Translations under genes and position numbers: made by a program
Shown here: positions 1-11,846 of the stretch, one piece after another
Numbering within the stretch: position 1 is the first letter of the stretch
How the letters are laid out: each line of letters starts with the position of its first letter
Notes under the pieces: generated by a model
What the model was told of the DNA's origin: nothing
Seen by the model: the letters and a program-made list of their open reading frames with translations, nothing else
The model's database searches: none
NCBI RefSeq assembly: GCF_021869535.1
Contig: NW_026262712.1
Coordinates: forward strand, 66,434,100 to 66,498,099
Length of the DNA: 64,000 nt
Source of the DNA: Mytilus californianus
Taxonomy: Eukaryota; Mollusca; Bivalvia; Mytilida; Mytilidae
Direction of reading: 5' to 3'

Positions 1-39
1 ACTATAACACATAATTAAGATTATAAACAACGTCAGTAC

Positions 40-1375
40 CTAGAATCTATACTTCAAGGCCATCATGTAAATTTGTGAAGTTGATACGGAATATTTTTCA
101 ACAAGATCTTGGTATCTTCCGATGAACTTTTTTAGAAAATGTACGTGACGTTCTTTGACATTACCCTGGTTCATCAGCTTTCTACTCAGACACTGGTGAA
201 GTTTTATAACGTCTGGGTAGCAGCTGCAAGCTCTTAAATACTGAATGAGTTGGGAAATGTATATCCCATTTGCAGGTGAAGTTGGTATATTACTACTAAG
301 TTGGGGGAAATTGATAATTTCAAAATTGAAATCGTCTCGTTTGTCATAGATTCTGGTACTGAGATGACCGCTAATGTCAACTTCGAGGTATAAGTCTAAA
401 AATGAGGCGAAGGATGCTGTGTCTGTTGATTCTTGAATTTCTAGTTTTGGACGATATATTAATGGAACCCAATCAGAAAAGTTTGGATTGTTATTGGAAA
501 AAACATCATCAATATATCTGATTCAACAAATAATTGTCAATAAGAAACTTCAGCATACTGATCTCTTGTTCCTCTGTGTAGCATGTTTTTGCTTTTTGAT
601 CACTATTAACAAAATATTCCGTATGGTATCCAAAAGTAATAAATTTATAGCGTATGCTACTATTTTTATATTGAAAAGCATTGTGAGTTATTTCTTTTAG
701 ACGATTTTTTTAATTTCACACGGGGAATGGTATACAGGGTTGAAAAATCGAAATTTTTGAAAGAATTAATTTCAGAGAAAGACCGAGATTCAAAACTATC
801 CAGAAGTTGTTTAGGTTTTATAGAATTCACATATGTAAATAGCACTACGCTTTCACGGTATTTCTTCCACTGCGGACAGAATTTTTGTCAATCTAATAGA
901 CAAATCCTTTGTAGAACTTGAAGATGAGCCGGCAATGTATCGTTGTTTGTACGGAATTTTGTGAAGTTTAGGTATCGAATCCAAACAAGGTAAGTTCTCA
1001 GATTTGCTGTTCAATTTAATGTTCATTGAAGCCATAAAGGACTTATAATTCGCCAAAATATCATCCTTGTCAAATGATATGTTTTTGTATGTGGAATTAC
1101 CTGAGTGCTCATTTATTCCTTATTCTTTTAAGAGACACTCGTAGTAGTACGATTTATATACAAAGGCAATATTATTTGTAGCTTGGCCGCAGGAACAACA
1201 GCATATTTTTCGTGAAGAGATGATAGACATTTCACAGCTTCTTTGTCTCTGAAAATGGTCGATCATTCACACAGTTTTTCAACTTATAAAAACTTGATTG
1301 TTTTGAGTCATTCTGACAAAGAATGCAGTTCAACGTCTTCTCGTTTAGCCCATACTCTGGTGTAGTCTTCAATGG
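40..1375 (-). mobile_element. Penelope-like element RT fragment (family 2), broken
   Basis: Reverse transcriptase remnant of a Penelope-like retroelement read on the minus strand. In order it shows a PKLHK..PYK block near 955-985, an FDFSTLYT block near 745, the catalytic YIDD near 504-517, a GIYISQLI block near 250-275, and a stop at 40-42. The part from YIDD to the stop, about 150 codons, is open. Upstream the frame is lost several times. Just before YIDD the sequence jumps from a block ending about LIDNYLL directly to YIDD, so the GTNCAPLLADLF motif seen in the related copy at 51.3 kb has been deleted, which makes this copy dead. No GIY-YIG domain remains. It lies just downstream of the CARD-like exon at 1.55 kb, presumably in that gene's intron or 3' flank (inference). 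Family assignment rests on RT motifs recognised by eye. Confidence 0.8.
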
Positions 1376-1552
1376 AATCCATAATTAGGTGATAGAACGT
1401 TTAAGCGAATCATATGTTTGTGACCGTATTTGTTGTTTAGGTTAATTTCAATTTAGTTCAAAACACTTTCAACATTTTAAATTATATAAATTGAATTGAA
1501 TTTCAATTAAATAGAATTATTTTCAAAATGATTCAGCTTTTTTAATACTTAC
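1376..1552. other. AT-rich spacer / putative intron start
   Basis: Very AT-rich sequence between the Penelope-like fragment and the CARD-like exon. The minus-strand GTAAGT donor of that exon occupies 1547-1552. Nothing else is recognisable. Confidence 0.4.
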
Positions 1553-1818
1553 CTTCAACCAATTGTGCGCATTCTTTAAATCCACATGTGTATAATATCC
1601 CTATGAACTTCATGAAGCAACATTTTTCTTTCACTACATCAAGAAGTTTTTTTACACGCTTTTGTGTAGTCAAATTTATAATTTGGAACTTTTCTTCGCC
1701 GGTTATTATATTATTCTCATGCATTCGCCTTGCAATTTCTGGTACTCCTTCATGAGTTATAGTCCTTTCGATGGTTTCCCTGTGTTTTTCAAAGTTTCGA
1801 TAGTATTCCATTTGTGCA
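1553..1818 (-). CDS. CARD-like death-fold exon of a host gene
   Basis: Best host-gene exon at this end of the window. On the minus strand 88 codons are open, with a first internal ATG at about 1811, and read as one compact helical domain: MEYYRNFEKHRETIERTI, then EIARRMHENNIITGEEK, a helix with KRVKKLLDVVKEK, and ILYTCGFKECAQLVEG. The spacing of leucine/isoleucine positions and the closing L-x-E-G match caspase-recruitment domains (caspase-2/-9, RAIDD type), which assemble apoptosis or innate-immune complexes by homotypic binding. The exon ends in GAAG|GTAAGT (donor at 1547-1552). It is preceded by a pyrimidine-rich acceptor ending CTAG at 1819; a second CTAG lies 16 bases upstream. The following exons are not recognised, so whether this is a caspase, an adaptor or an NLR-like protein cannot be told. 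A death-effector or other death fold is the alternative. Confidence 0.6.
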
Positions 1819-2200
1819 CTAGACAAAATAACACCTAGAAATAACTTGAAATCTCAGAATTGAAATAAGAAGATATTCTGCGACCGTTGATTTCTATTGA
1901 ATGTTTGTTGTCTTAAAAACTGAAACAAGAAATAAGATGACTTTTGTTATTAAAATTGTTATTCATGATATTACCTGCCGATATCTTTGTTAATAACAAG
2001 AAATTGCGATAATCTATACAAAGATAACAATAGGAAAACAAGAGATTAAAAAAACGGGACAATAGAAAAGTAGCTTTTCAATTTATCAAGGTAAGATTAT
2101 AAGTCCATATTTGTTATTTTACTTTGTTAACCGCACTGTTTAAACGTAATTTCAAAACAATGTTGTGTATTGTCAGTCATTCGGGAAAAATTGAACAAAA
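1819..2200. other. No recognisable feature
   Basis: AT-rich sequence upstream of the CARD-like exon (its intron or promoter). I see no second exon and no known repeat. Confidence 0.4.
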
Positions 2201-2204
2201 TTAA

Positions 2205-2300
2205 AAAAAAAAACAGACGATAAAACCAAAAACAGACATAAAAAATGTACAAACAGACGTTACAAATTAAAAACAGAGGTTGAAACTAAAACAGATTATT
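2205..2300 (+). repeat. Short degenerate AAACAGAC repeats
   Basis: Five or six irregular copies of an AAACAGACRT-like motif separated by A-rich spacers, running into the SINE fragment that follows. Low-complexity sequence without coding potential. Confidence 0.6.
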
Positions 2301-2590
2301 TTGGATAGGGACAGAAATGAAATGATAGTATACAGGATAGGGACAGAAATTTTGCCTTGCAACAGGTCACCTATGAACCCCTCACAGAGTTGCTGCAAAT
2401 GTTCGCAACGTGCAGAGAGCGTGGCACTCTACACGATGCATCGGATTAATTTCCCCATTCATTCTGACCGGACGTGGCTGAGAACTTGTGCATTCCGTAC
2501 AGCCAAACTGACGCCCTACTTGGCAAGGGTTTTACGTCCGATCAGATAAGAACTAAGCGACCATAATTCTATTCCCCAGGTACCCATAAG
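2301..2590 (-). repeat. SINE-like dispersed repeat, partial
   Basis: Clearly homologous to the complete SINE-like unit at 32615-33044, covering its part from GGATAGGGACAGAAAT to the ATTCCCCAG block. It lacks the CAAT-type tail. The GGATAGGGACAGAAAT motif is repeated after about 34 bases (about 2303 and 2336), a small local duplication. The open frame across it is not a gene. Confidence 0.7.
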
Positions 2591-3735
2591 GTGATTTTGG
2601 AAAACAAATAGTCTAAATTGGAATTAACATTAAAATATAAGCTTGTCCAAGGCCTGATGAAAATGAATATTTGTCCTATAAAATGCAGTACTTTGCACGA
2701 AATAGTTGTATACAAAAAGTGAAAATAGATACGCCGTACTTTCAAACTATGTATAATGAACATTCTATCAGCCCAAAATACTCCTCCCACTGAAAATCAA
2801 ATGGTCCCCTAAAGCTTTAAAATTCAATCAGGTTTTACTGAGCAATTTATGAGTTTTTGTTATATAAATAGGTAAATACCTTATTTTCATAATATTATCA
2901 TAATCATTTTTATTCAATATATGTAACTTCCTTAAATATTCATAATAAAAATCCACGTTCTAAATATCTAGTTTTATGTACACTTAATCCACGCCAGGCA
3001 TACATTGACTATCGACTGCATGAAGTCAAAACTTGTTTTTAACTACATGTAAACATTGATTTGTATCAATGGGAACGTAATGGAGTTCAGTTTAAGTGTT
3101 GAGTACACTTACACCACACCGAGTTTAGCTCAATATAAAGACGATTTTAGTTCCTCATTACAGACTTGATCTTATTTAAATGAGAATTAATCTGCAATTT
3201 TATTTTTATTTTTATGTCACTTGAGAGCCTGCATTCAGTTTATAACAGAGGTCATTTTGAAAAGAGGGGATCAATTCCCCTTAATTCATTTCACGCCGTG
3301 TCAACTTTAAAAAACAATCTCCTAATCATTACTAAAATTCACAGAATGGCAGCTTCGTGTGTGACCTTTGAAGTTCTTACAACATTAAGGGATATGTTTT
3401 AATAAGTTGAAAAAAGTGCTCTTAAAACTGCACTTTTTGTACAATTTTGGCAAATTATCAAAAATGGTAAAAAAAAAGAATAAGACGGATAATCTTGACC
3501 ATACTGAATTGGAATTGAAGCTATATTTTTTTTGAAATTAACTATCAACTGCAGTTACTTGTTTTACTTTTTTGTTGTTGTCGTCTATATATTTATTTGT
3601 ATGTTTGTTTGAATTGTGTAGTCAGTGTATGGTGTTAATCTGTGATATTTTAAAAAGTGTTGGCTGCTAGATCCCAATAATTCTAGTGACAAAATTGCCT
3701 TATGGACTCCAGTAGAAGTGGATAACTAGGGTTGC
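2591..3735. other. No recognisable gene
   Basis: AT-rich intergenic or intronic DNA. The ORFs of 60-75 codons here have no domain, splice context or paralogue in the window. Confidence 0.4.
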
Positions 3736-5480
3736 AAGATATAAGTCCAATCACGATGTTGCCTATCCGCCTTTCATGGAATTCTTTGCACTTATTAGAG
3801 AGATCAGTAAGATCAAGAACGATTCAGGGTTCAACTTCGAATCATATGTTACATTAATCATAAAAGGTGCTGCGCCATATGATGGCAGTTGAATAGCATC
3901 TTGGCGACAGCGGTCAACAACAAGATCTGTGTATCCTACACAAGACAAAGCATCCCTTGAACGAATGCTGAGCGTTCCAAGCCAAATCAATTGAGGAACG
4001 CAAGGAATTGTTAAGACAAAACAAAGTGTTACAAGTTCTGTGAGTCAACTTCACACGTAAGTCGGGATTGCACCGCGAGGATCAGTTGTAACGAGTGTGG
4101 AAGTCAACGACACACCACCGCACTGCACATGACAAGGGTGCAACTACACGAAAATTCTCAATCTAGTTTCTCCTGCACAATCTACGGCGGGGAGAAAACA
4201 GAGTCAGCTTAAATCAAGTTAACATCTGTGAGTTCAACCTGCACAAAGATCCTAAGAGTGAGAAATATTGTGCTAAGATATAACCCGTGAATGTGTTTCA
4301 TAAGGACAAGGTGGACAAAACTATCCGGATGTATGCCATCATTGACGACCAAGGTTACCGGTCTCTTGCCTCGCCCGAATTCTTCAGTCTTTTTTACATC
4401 CGTGATAAAACGGAAAACTACAATCTATAAACATGCTGCTAATAGGATGAGACCTTATAGAGGCACGCCGCGTCCTTGAACAATGCTTAGGACCACCTAG
4501 AACTCAATTTGCCCAAAAGTTGAAATTTGGTTGGGTCACAATTGGAAGTACACAAATTATAAACAAACTGTTCCGCTTGAAGTCAGCACGAAGACGAATA
4601 ACATATTGCTTACTGAATCAGAACGACTTGTTCCCTCGCTACCAGAAATAGCTTTCGAGGACAAAAATGAAATACTAGTATTTGGCCAAGATAACAACCA
4701 AACATTTATGATTCGAATGTCAAAGTTGCAAAAATGCATGCCATACAATTACCTGAGTGTACTGGATCCTGCACCAAGACTAGTAGATTCACGAATTTCT
4801 CTAAGGGAACAGCACTTGTGTCACCAAAAGTGAAATCTATGACTTCTATGGAGAATTCTATGGATAACCCAAATTTCATTCTGGAACAAGTAAGACATGA
4901 AGTTCACAGAAGAGAAATACGTTTCATTCGCAAACAACAACCTATTACGAAGCAAAGACCGATGGCCTAACTCAATCCGCCTTTGGACAAACAAGGACTA
5001 CTCCGAGAAGGAAGCTGTATCGTCAATTCTGACTTGAATCGTAATGAAAAGGAACCAGTGATCCTATCTGGATATCATCATATAGTAACGTCTTTTGGCA
5101 GACACTTCTACGACAACATCAAACATCGAGGTTGCCACTTCATAGATATAGCAACTAGATCCGAAGGATGAAACGTAAGGACGAAACGCTTGATTTCGTC
5201 TATTATACACAAATATGTGACATTCCGCAAACTCAGAAGAGGACCAAGTACTTACTCTCGTCTGACCTACCAAAGGACCATCTTCGATCGTCATCGCCAT
5301 CTATCTACGTTGGAAAAAAATAGGTCATACCGTCGCAACAGCAACAATAGAAGATGCCATACCTCATAGTGATCTTGTCGGAGACATCCTTTTTCTAAAT
5401 GATAAGAGACTGTGTCGAACCCAGTTTCCCGTGTGATAAATTTAAACTCTAAAGCGAAAAGTTGAGAACCGACATTTCTC
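3736..5480 (+). mobile_element. BEL/Pao retrotransposon remnant (gag-PR-IN)
   Basis: Degenerate BEL/Pao LTR retrotransposon, recognisable by blocks in the correct order but in shifting frames. Gag: YPPFMEFFALIREISKIKND near 3755-3820. Zinc knuckles: CYKFCESTSHVSRDC then CNECGSQRHTTALH near 4018-4130. Aspartic protease region: MYAIIDDQGYRSLASPEFF near 4320-4390. The post-protease block GPPRTQFAQKLKFGWVTIG lies near 4490-4545. Integrase N-terminal zinc-binding block: HHIVTSFGRHFYDNIKHRGCHF near 5065-5145, followed in another frame by ISSIIHKYVTFRKLRRGPST near 5195-5250. The RT and RNase H that should separate the GWV block from the integrase are missing, an internal deletion of roughly 2 kb (inference from family architecture). 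No LTR pair is visible. Many stops and shifts, so it is inactive. Confidence 0.75.
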
Positions 5481-6827
5481 ACATGGCCAATAGTGGAATT
5501 GATTCCTGTACCCTGTACATATTCAATTTATGTTGGGATTTATTTAATTTATATTCATACGCGATGTATCTATGGAATAGTGATAACGGATATATATCAG
5601 ATGAGGAGTCTTCTGTAACATCATTCATTATTTATAGTTCGTTGGTTATAATCTTGATCTCTTTATGTGTTCCTGACCTAGGAGGATTATACATCTTTAA
5701 GCCGTATAAGAACTTCAAAATATCGAAGTTACTGTTTCCTGTTCCCTTTCTCACATGTATCTATTACAAGAAAACTGCAAGGTCATTACGATACAGAGGA
5801 ACATTTCGTACAGATGTCATCTTGGACGTGATTTAGGGCTAACCACAGACTTTTTACCATTTGTTAGATTGGTTCTTGATTAAAGTATCAGCACCTGATA
5901 GTCTTTTCTGCTTGAGCCCAATCGTCGGTTATACTTAATGGTCAGGCAATTACAGAAAGCATTATTTTTTGAGACACTCGTGTCGGTCAAGTATTCGTGA
6001 TGGTGACCATAAAACGTATGTGGTATCGATTTAAGTTGTGCTTACTAATTCCCTTTCTTGGTCAGTTTTATGATATTGTCGCACAACGTTTTATTGAAGT
6101 CCGTATATATCTTTAACATGCACTGGCGTAAAGTATCGTACCAATTACGATAGATAAACATCGTATAATGGGACAGAGGGTATATTAAAACTGATAAATG
6201 TGAAGTTGATAATGAGGGAATTAAAATTGTCTTGTGTAAGGCAATCGAAATTATGTGCAAAACTGTCTTCAACAATAAAGCATAACGCTGAATTAAGTTT
6301 GATATTATGGATATGTTTGAAACTATTGTAAAATCTCTAATATATATTATGTTGATTTGTTGATATTTACATTCCAATAAGTTATAATGTCCGGATATTT
6401 AACAATGTAAAAGAGTGAAAAAAATTTAGGTGAAATAGAGCCTACATCTGAAAAGTGGTTGTGACATTTTAAAACGTTTCTATTATTCATGTTTCATAAA
6501 TCAAGACAATGTGTCCCACATAGTGATCAGACATATTCTGTTTAAACTTTAAAATATTACTATATGAGAATAGCCTGGTGCAGTATGGGACCCATACCAA
6601 CAAAATGTAATACAGATTGGATATTGTTCAAAGGAGGACAACAAGGTATGTTATATACTAACAGATATCACAACAACTCATCTGTAAGTAACAAGCTTGG
6701 ACATCTTGAATGTATTTCCCTGCAAGAACGAAGTAAACACAGCCGCTTAATAGTAATAACAACTATGTCAAGATTATGTAAACATAAACACTGAGGACAA
6801 ACTTTTTTTCCATTTTTACTTTTTAAG
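5481..6827. other. Unrecognised; one 124-codon ORF
   Basis: Follows the BEL/Pao remnant and may include its tail. An ORF at 5462-5836 on the plus strand has a hydrophobic stretch (SFIIYSSLVIILISL) but no motif or signal peptide I recognise and no paralogue here. The rest is AT-rich and featureless. Confidence 0.3.
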
Positions 6828-9800
6828 ATGATGTTTTACCAAGTATGTGTTTTTATACTAACTGTATCATTACATCAGCAAACAGAGCATCACATGTGTA
6901 ACAATTTAAATGTAGTGCCATATTTTAACAGTACTTCTGAAATATTACACTGTCAAAACTCTACAGGCACGTATAACGTGACACTAGCAAACGACCTAGG
7001 TATTGGATTTCACTTCATGATTTTTTACCACATAAAGCACAGCAGACGATGCCCAGCATATATCCAAGTTGAGTTTAAGCAACGACATCACAGACTACTT
7101 ATACTTCTTGTCATTAGCGGTGATAAAATACTCAGTCCAGGACCAGCAAAATCCATGCGGTCACTGCTATAAAGCATTTGCGAAAAACCACCGTGCAGTT
7201 CTATGTGAGGCTTGCAACCACTGGTGGCACATTAAATGTGCCAATATTTCACCTACCATTTACACTGAACTATGTAATTCTGTGGATCCATGGTTATACA
7301 ATGACTGCAACTCATTTAAGTTTACCAACTCATTTTTTGATATTTCGTTATAGACGAAAATTCTATGAAAACTAGCAACTTATCTTCATCAACAGAAGGT
7401 TCAGACAGAGTCATCTTTACTGAACGTAGAGAAACTAGAAAGAAACATATGAACTACTTTCATATAAATACTAACAGTATGCGTTACAAGTTTGACGAAA
7501 TTAAACCGATTTTAATTGATAAAATTGATAACTGTCTAATAATTTCTAAATTAAATTAGATTCTTCTATTAAAGACTCCTTATTTGAAGTTGGTGGGTAT
7601 AAACTACAGCGAAGAGACCGTACTAACAATAGAGGAGGTATAGCTACTTTCATGCGAGCTGACATACCAGTCAAAAGAAGACTTGACATTGAATGTAAGA
7701 TTCTTGAAAAAATTGTTTACGAGATTACTCTTGATAAAAGAAAATGGTTAATTTATGCCATTTATCGTCCATTTATCGTCCACAAGCAATGGCGAATAAT
7801 ATATTTATTCATAAATATCCTCTTAGATAAAGGTTCTACATTTGTAGAAAATTATATGGTTATTGGTGATGTTAACTATGATTTTATGGTTAAAAACAAA
7901 TCACAATTGTTGGAAGATATATGTGATATTTTTGATCTGTCAAATATAGTGAAAAAAACCTACATGCTATATGAAAGGATATGAACCATCCCTTGTAGGT
8001 GTTATTTTACAAATAGAACAACTCTTTGTTTCAAAACACCGAATTTTAACACTGGTGTTAGTGATTGTCATCATATGATATTTTCTTTTATAACAGGTCA
8101 TTCACCTTATTATGTAAACACAAGACACAATATAGACGTTTTGAATCTTTTGATGTTGAAAAGTATATAAATGATCTTGATAATTTTAATTTTTTACATG
8201 ATTAAGATGAATGTATAGATGAAATAAACTTAGTATATAATGATTTTGAAACTAAAGTCTCTGAGGTAACAAATTGTCATGGACCGATGAAGTACAGATA
8301 CCCTTGAAAAAACTCATATTCTATTTCTACATAAGTATAAATCATTATGATGATGTCAAAGAGACCCATTTCAGTCATATCTGATTACTTATCTTAAATC
8401 ATTCTCAAAGTAGGTATGTATGTATTTAAAACCGCAAAATAATAACGTTTAAAGGCAGACTTTTGAATGATGAGTCATATGTTCTTGACTTTATATACAC
8501 TATTTAAATTGTTAATTTTTCTTTTAAATAAAATTCACTGTATACTTGGAAATGATTAAGGAAGTTGGTCGTATGTACTGTGATAAATTGGTCACATTAT
8601 TTTCAAATAATGTTTTATCATTTCGGGATAATAATAATGTGCTGTAACTTGCATATATATCATATATCAAAGTAAACACGCAGTTTATATTTATGATAAA
8701 CATTTTGATGTTAAACCTATACATGTTGACACTGTAGACAAACTGGTGAAAAAGATCAGTATAGAAAAGCTACAGGAGTAGATCAGATATCATCTAAGCT
8801 ATTACGAGCTGGTGCACCAATACTGAACAAACATATAACAACACTTATAAATAATACCATAGAATCAAGTGAATTTCCAAACAGACTTAAAGAAGCTCAG
8901 GTCGTACCACTACACAAGAAGAACAATCCACTTGATAAAAAGAACTATAGACCTCTGAGCATTTTACCTACATTCTCAAAAGTATATGAAATGGTTATGT
9001 CTGACCAGTTAACAGAATTTTTTGAAAATATATTTCATGCTTTTCTATGTGCATTTAGAAAACGTAAAGGATGTCAGACAACCTTGCTGAGACTCCTTGA
9101 AAATTAGAAAACAGCTCTGGATAAAAATACGTATGTGTCAGCAATACTTATGGATCTTTCGAAAGCTTTTGACTGTCTGCCACATGACATTCTTTTAAGT
9201 AAATTATCTGCCTATGGTCTTTCTTCAAAATCAGTGAAATTACTTCAAAATTATCTTACAGATCGTAGGCAACAAATCAAACTTCAGGAAGTACTTAGCA
9301 GTTTGGCTGACATCCAGAAAGGGGTACCCCAAGGCTTAATTCTTGGACCTCTATTATTTAATATTCTATTTTATTGAACATGGTACCCTGAATAACTATG
9401 CTGCCGATAATACTCTGTCATATGCGGACAATTTTGAAAATTTATTATGTACACTTGAAAGAAAAAGTGCTGTTTTAATTGATTGGTCTAGATATAATTG
9501 TATGCAGGCAAATCCTGATAAATTCCAAGCCATTGCAGTTGGAAATAAAACATTTACAAAGAAGCCTGTTTTTAAAATACAGTCAGCAAAAATATCATGT
9601 GATGAGATTGTCAAACTTTTAGGTATTGATATTGATTATCAGCTCAATTTTAATCACCACATTAAAAATATTTGTCGTAAAGCATCTCAACAACTGAATG
9701 TTTTAAAGCGCATCGGTTGCTATCTAACTAAATTAAATTAATTGACCTTTTTCAAACCTTTATTTTATCCATTTTAATTTTTGTCCTATGGCATGGCGTT

Positions 9801-10011
9801 TTAGCAACAAAAATAATAAAACTAAATTAGAAAAAATCAGGAAAGGGCCCTTCCAGAAATAACAATGAAAAGGCATTCAGAATTTCATCATGTAAAACAA
9901 CTGTACGGAAGGAGTCGTTTTATCCTAAAACAATCAGATAATGGAACACCTTGCCCTACTGTACTGTCTCCGCTGAATCTTGCAAGGCCCAAATCCGTCA
10001 TTAAATTCAAA
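6828..10011 (+). mobile_element. CR1-like non-LTR retrotransposon, degenerate
   Basis: LINE with a typical CR1-clade order on the plus strand. The N-terminal ORF starting at 6828 ends in a 2A-like motif SGDKILSPGP (7116-7145). After a frameshift comes a PHD-type zinc finger with CGHCYKAF, CEACNHWWHIKC and a final C near 7155-7310. An APE-type endonuclease follows in pieces: FHINTNSMRYKFDEIKP near 7455-7510, then GGIATFMRADIP and GDVNYDFMVKNKS up to about 7984. The RT resumes near 8715 with ATGVDQISSKLL, NYRPLSILPTFSK and AILMDLSKAFDCLPHD (9138-9185), then GVPQGLILGPLLFNIL. The catalytic box is NYAADNT instead of YADD, just after a frameshift at about 9365. The tail (KTTVRKESFYPKTIR, WNTLPYCTVSAES) ends near 10011. 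Inactive. Confidence 0.85.
8322..8691 (+). repeat. 370-bp dispersed repeat R, uninterrupted copy
   Basis: Inserted between the endonuclease and RT regions of the CR1-like element. Its first ~280 bases match 11571-11846 and its last ~90 bases match 14362-14455. It therefore shows the state of repeat R before the Penelope-like insertion at 11847. Boundaries are where similarity starts and stops (TATTTCTACATAAG to CACGCAGTT). No terminal inverted repeats were seen; element class unknown. Confidence 0.8.
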
Positions 10012-10183
10012 TGACATGTTTTAATTGCACCCATTTTTGTTTATTCAATTTCAAAAAATTACATACGCTCACTCCAAAAATGTGGCAGATTAGTCAACCA
10101 GTTGACGGTGGCCGCTTACCGGAAAAGGCAGTAAGTGAAAATGATTATTATACAAAAAAAATACATATTCATAAATTTCTTAC

Positions 10184-10367
10184 CTGAGTATGTGTTTAGT
10201 TTAAGATAATTCCTAATTACTTCTCGTAGTGTCACCCTTCGTACTAAAATGCAGAAAAATGTTTCAATCGTTGCGTAAAAAATATTCCAAAAGTGATTTA
10301 ATTCTTTAGAAGAAAACGCGTCATATACAACTAAAACATTATTAGATATCTTTGCAATGGACACCAT
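10184..10367 (-). CDS. Candidate host coding exon with perfect splice donor
   Basis: A minus-strand ATG at 10365-10367 opens about 61 codons. The frame reaches ACTCAG|GTAAGA, so the exon would end at 10184 (donor GT at 10182-10183). An in-frame TAA lies just upstream of the ATG, so this would be a first coding exon. The product begins MVSIAKISNNVLVVYDAF and contains a long helical stretch around IETFFCILVRRVTLREVI. I do not recognise the family. Support is only the open frame plus the strong donor; it could be chance in AT-rich DNA. No second exon was identified. Confidence 0.3.
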
Positions 10368-10389
10368 CCTTTAAATAAACTCTGGACGG

Positions 10390-11570
10390 ATATGATATTC
10401 TGGCAATTGTACAATTAAAATGTACAATATTTATTGAAGAAATGTATCACACGCAATGTCAATTTCGCAGGGAAATCAATGGGCTATACAAGTATGATCA
10501 AATTTAAAAAATAATTTCTTTTAAAGAGGTGAATAAGTGGCTTTATTGAATTTTTAAAATAATGAATATTGCCTCTTATCGGAGGTTGGAAATGATCTGG
10601 TAAGCAAGCACTTTTATACTTTGTGCTTAAAATTCGTTGAAATAAAATACTTCTAAAAAATCATTCAATAAATTATAATGTAATCTTTAAGTAGGAAATA
10701 TTTTCGTTGGCTAAAATTTTACCCTCAAATCAATCCACAATTGACATGTTTTGGGCCGCCATATTGAACTGCTAAAATTCAGAACTATATAGATTAATGT
10801 AATATAATCAGAAATAAAACATATCCTATATGAAATCGAACAAGTAACGAAATAACTATCGGATTGGATGTTTTGTCTGGATGTTTATGCGCCAAAATGA
10901 AGTTTAGCGGAATTTAATCATATCTTCAAAATCTAAATTAAAGTGCATTATAATACAAATAAAAGTACTGCATTTGAAGATTTGTGGTCGTCAATTTGAA
11001 TTTGAAGGAGGCAACTCTTCAACTACAGGACTGTTATTTCTTAATTTATCGTACTCTCAGTTAGAACAGACTACAACGGTTTAAGATTGATAAAGATGCT
11101 AGGTAAAGAAAAATTAAAAAAAAAGATATATGAACATTCATATTGACTGGAGGAAATTAAGACTAGAATGTCAAGACTTATAAACACGTGAAATATATTG
11201 ATAATTAGTTATATATTTTTTGGTTTCCTACGTTTCAGATAAGATAACGATAAGATCTTTTTATTGGTTATACCTGCAAAAAAGCATAGCATTGAGCCTT
11301 TTTATAATCAAAAACAAACAACATCACTTTGCAGGTCGTATCATATCTTTTACGTGTTTTCTCTTCCTCGAAATTTAGTTTTTTATGTGTTTTCTGTTTT
11401 TGGGAACTATCTTTTTATATTTCAGTTCAACCATGGTGTTTTCTTTGTTCAAATTACGGTAATTGATTGTCCATTGGTATTTTTGCCACTGTTTTACTTT
11501 TTCATAACGAGTATTTTAGCTTTTGCTTTATTTTATTCATATTCATATCACAGAAAACATGCTTTTCAAT
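10390..11570. other. No recognisable gene
   Basis: AT-rich DNA with poly-A and poly-T stretches. The plus-strand ORF at 11264-11659 is hydrophobic, low in complexity, and runs into repeat R, so I do not regard it as a gene. Confidence 0.4.
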
Positions 11571-11846
11571 TATATTTCTACATAAGTATAAATTATTATG
11601 ATGATGCCAAAGACACCCATCTCAGTCATATTGTATTACTTTTCTTTAATCATTCTTAAAGTAGGTATGTATGTATTTAAAACCGCAAAATAATCACGTT
11701 TAAAGGCCGACTTTTGAATAATAAGTCATACGATACTGACTTTATATAAACTATTAAAATTGTTAATTTTTCTTTCAAATAAGATTCACTGTATATTTGA
11801 TAATGATTAAGGATGTTAGTCGTCTGTACTGTGATACATTGTTCAC
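11571..11846 (+). repeat. Repeat R, second copy, left part
   Basis: Matches 8322-8600 along its length with scattered substitutions. The match stops abruptly at TTCAC (11842-11846), where the Penelope-like insertion begins; the remainder of R resumes at 14362. Confidence 0.85.

Noticed and set aside
5462-5836. 124-codon ORF with a hydrophobic stretch as an env-like or host membrane gene
   Set aside because: No signal peptide, motif or paralogue; follows a wrecked BEL/Pao element and may be chance.
6828-7172. 114-codon ORF as an independent secreted host protein
   Set aside because: It leads straight into the 2A-like motif and zinc finger of the LINE, so it is the element's N-terminal part.
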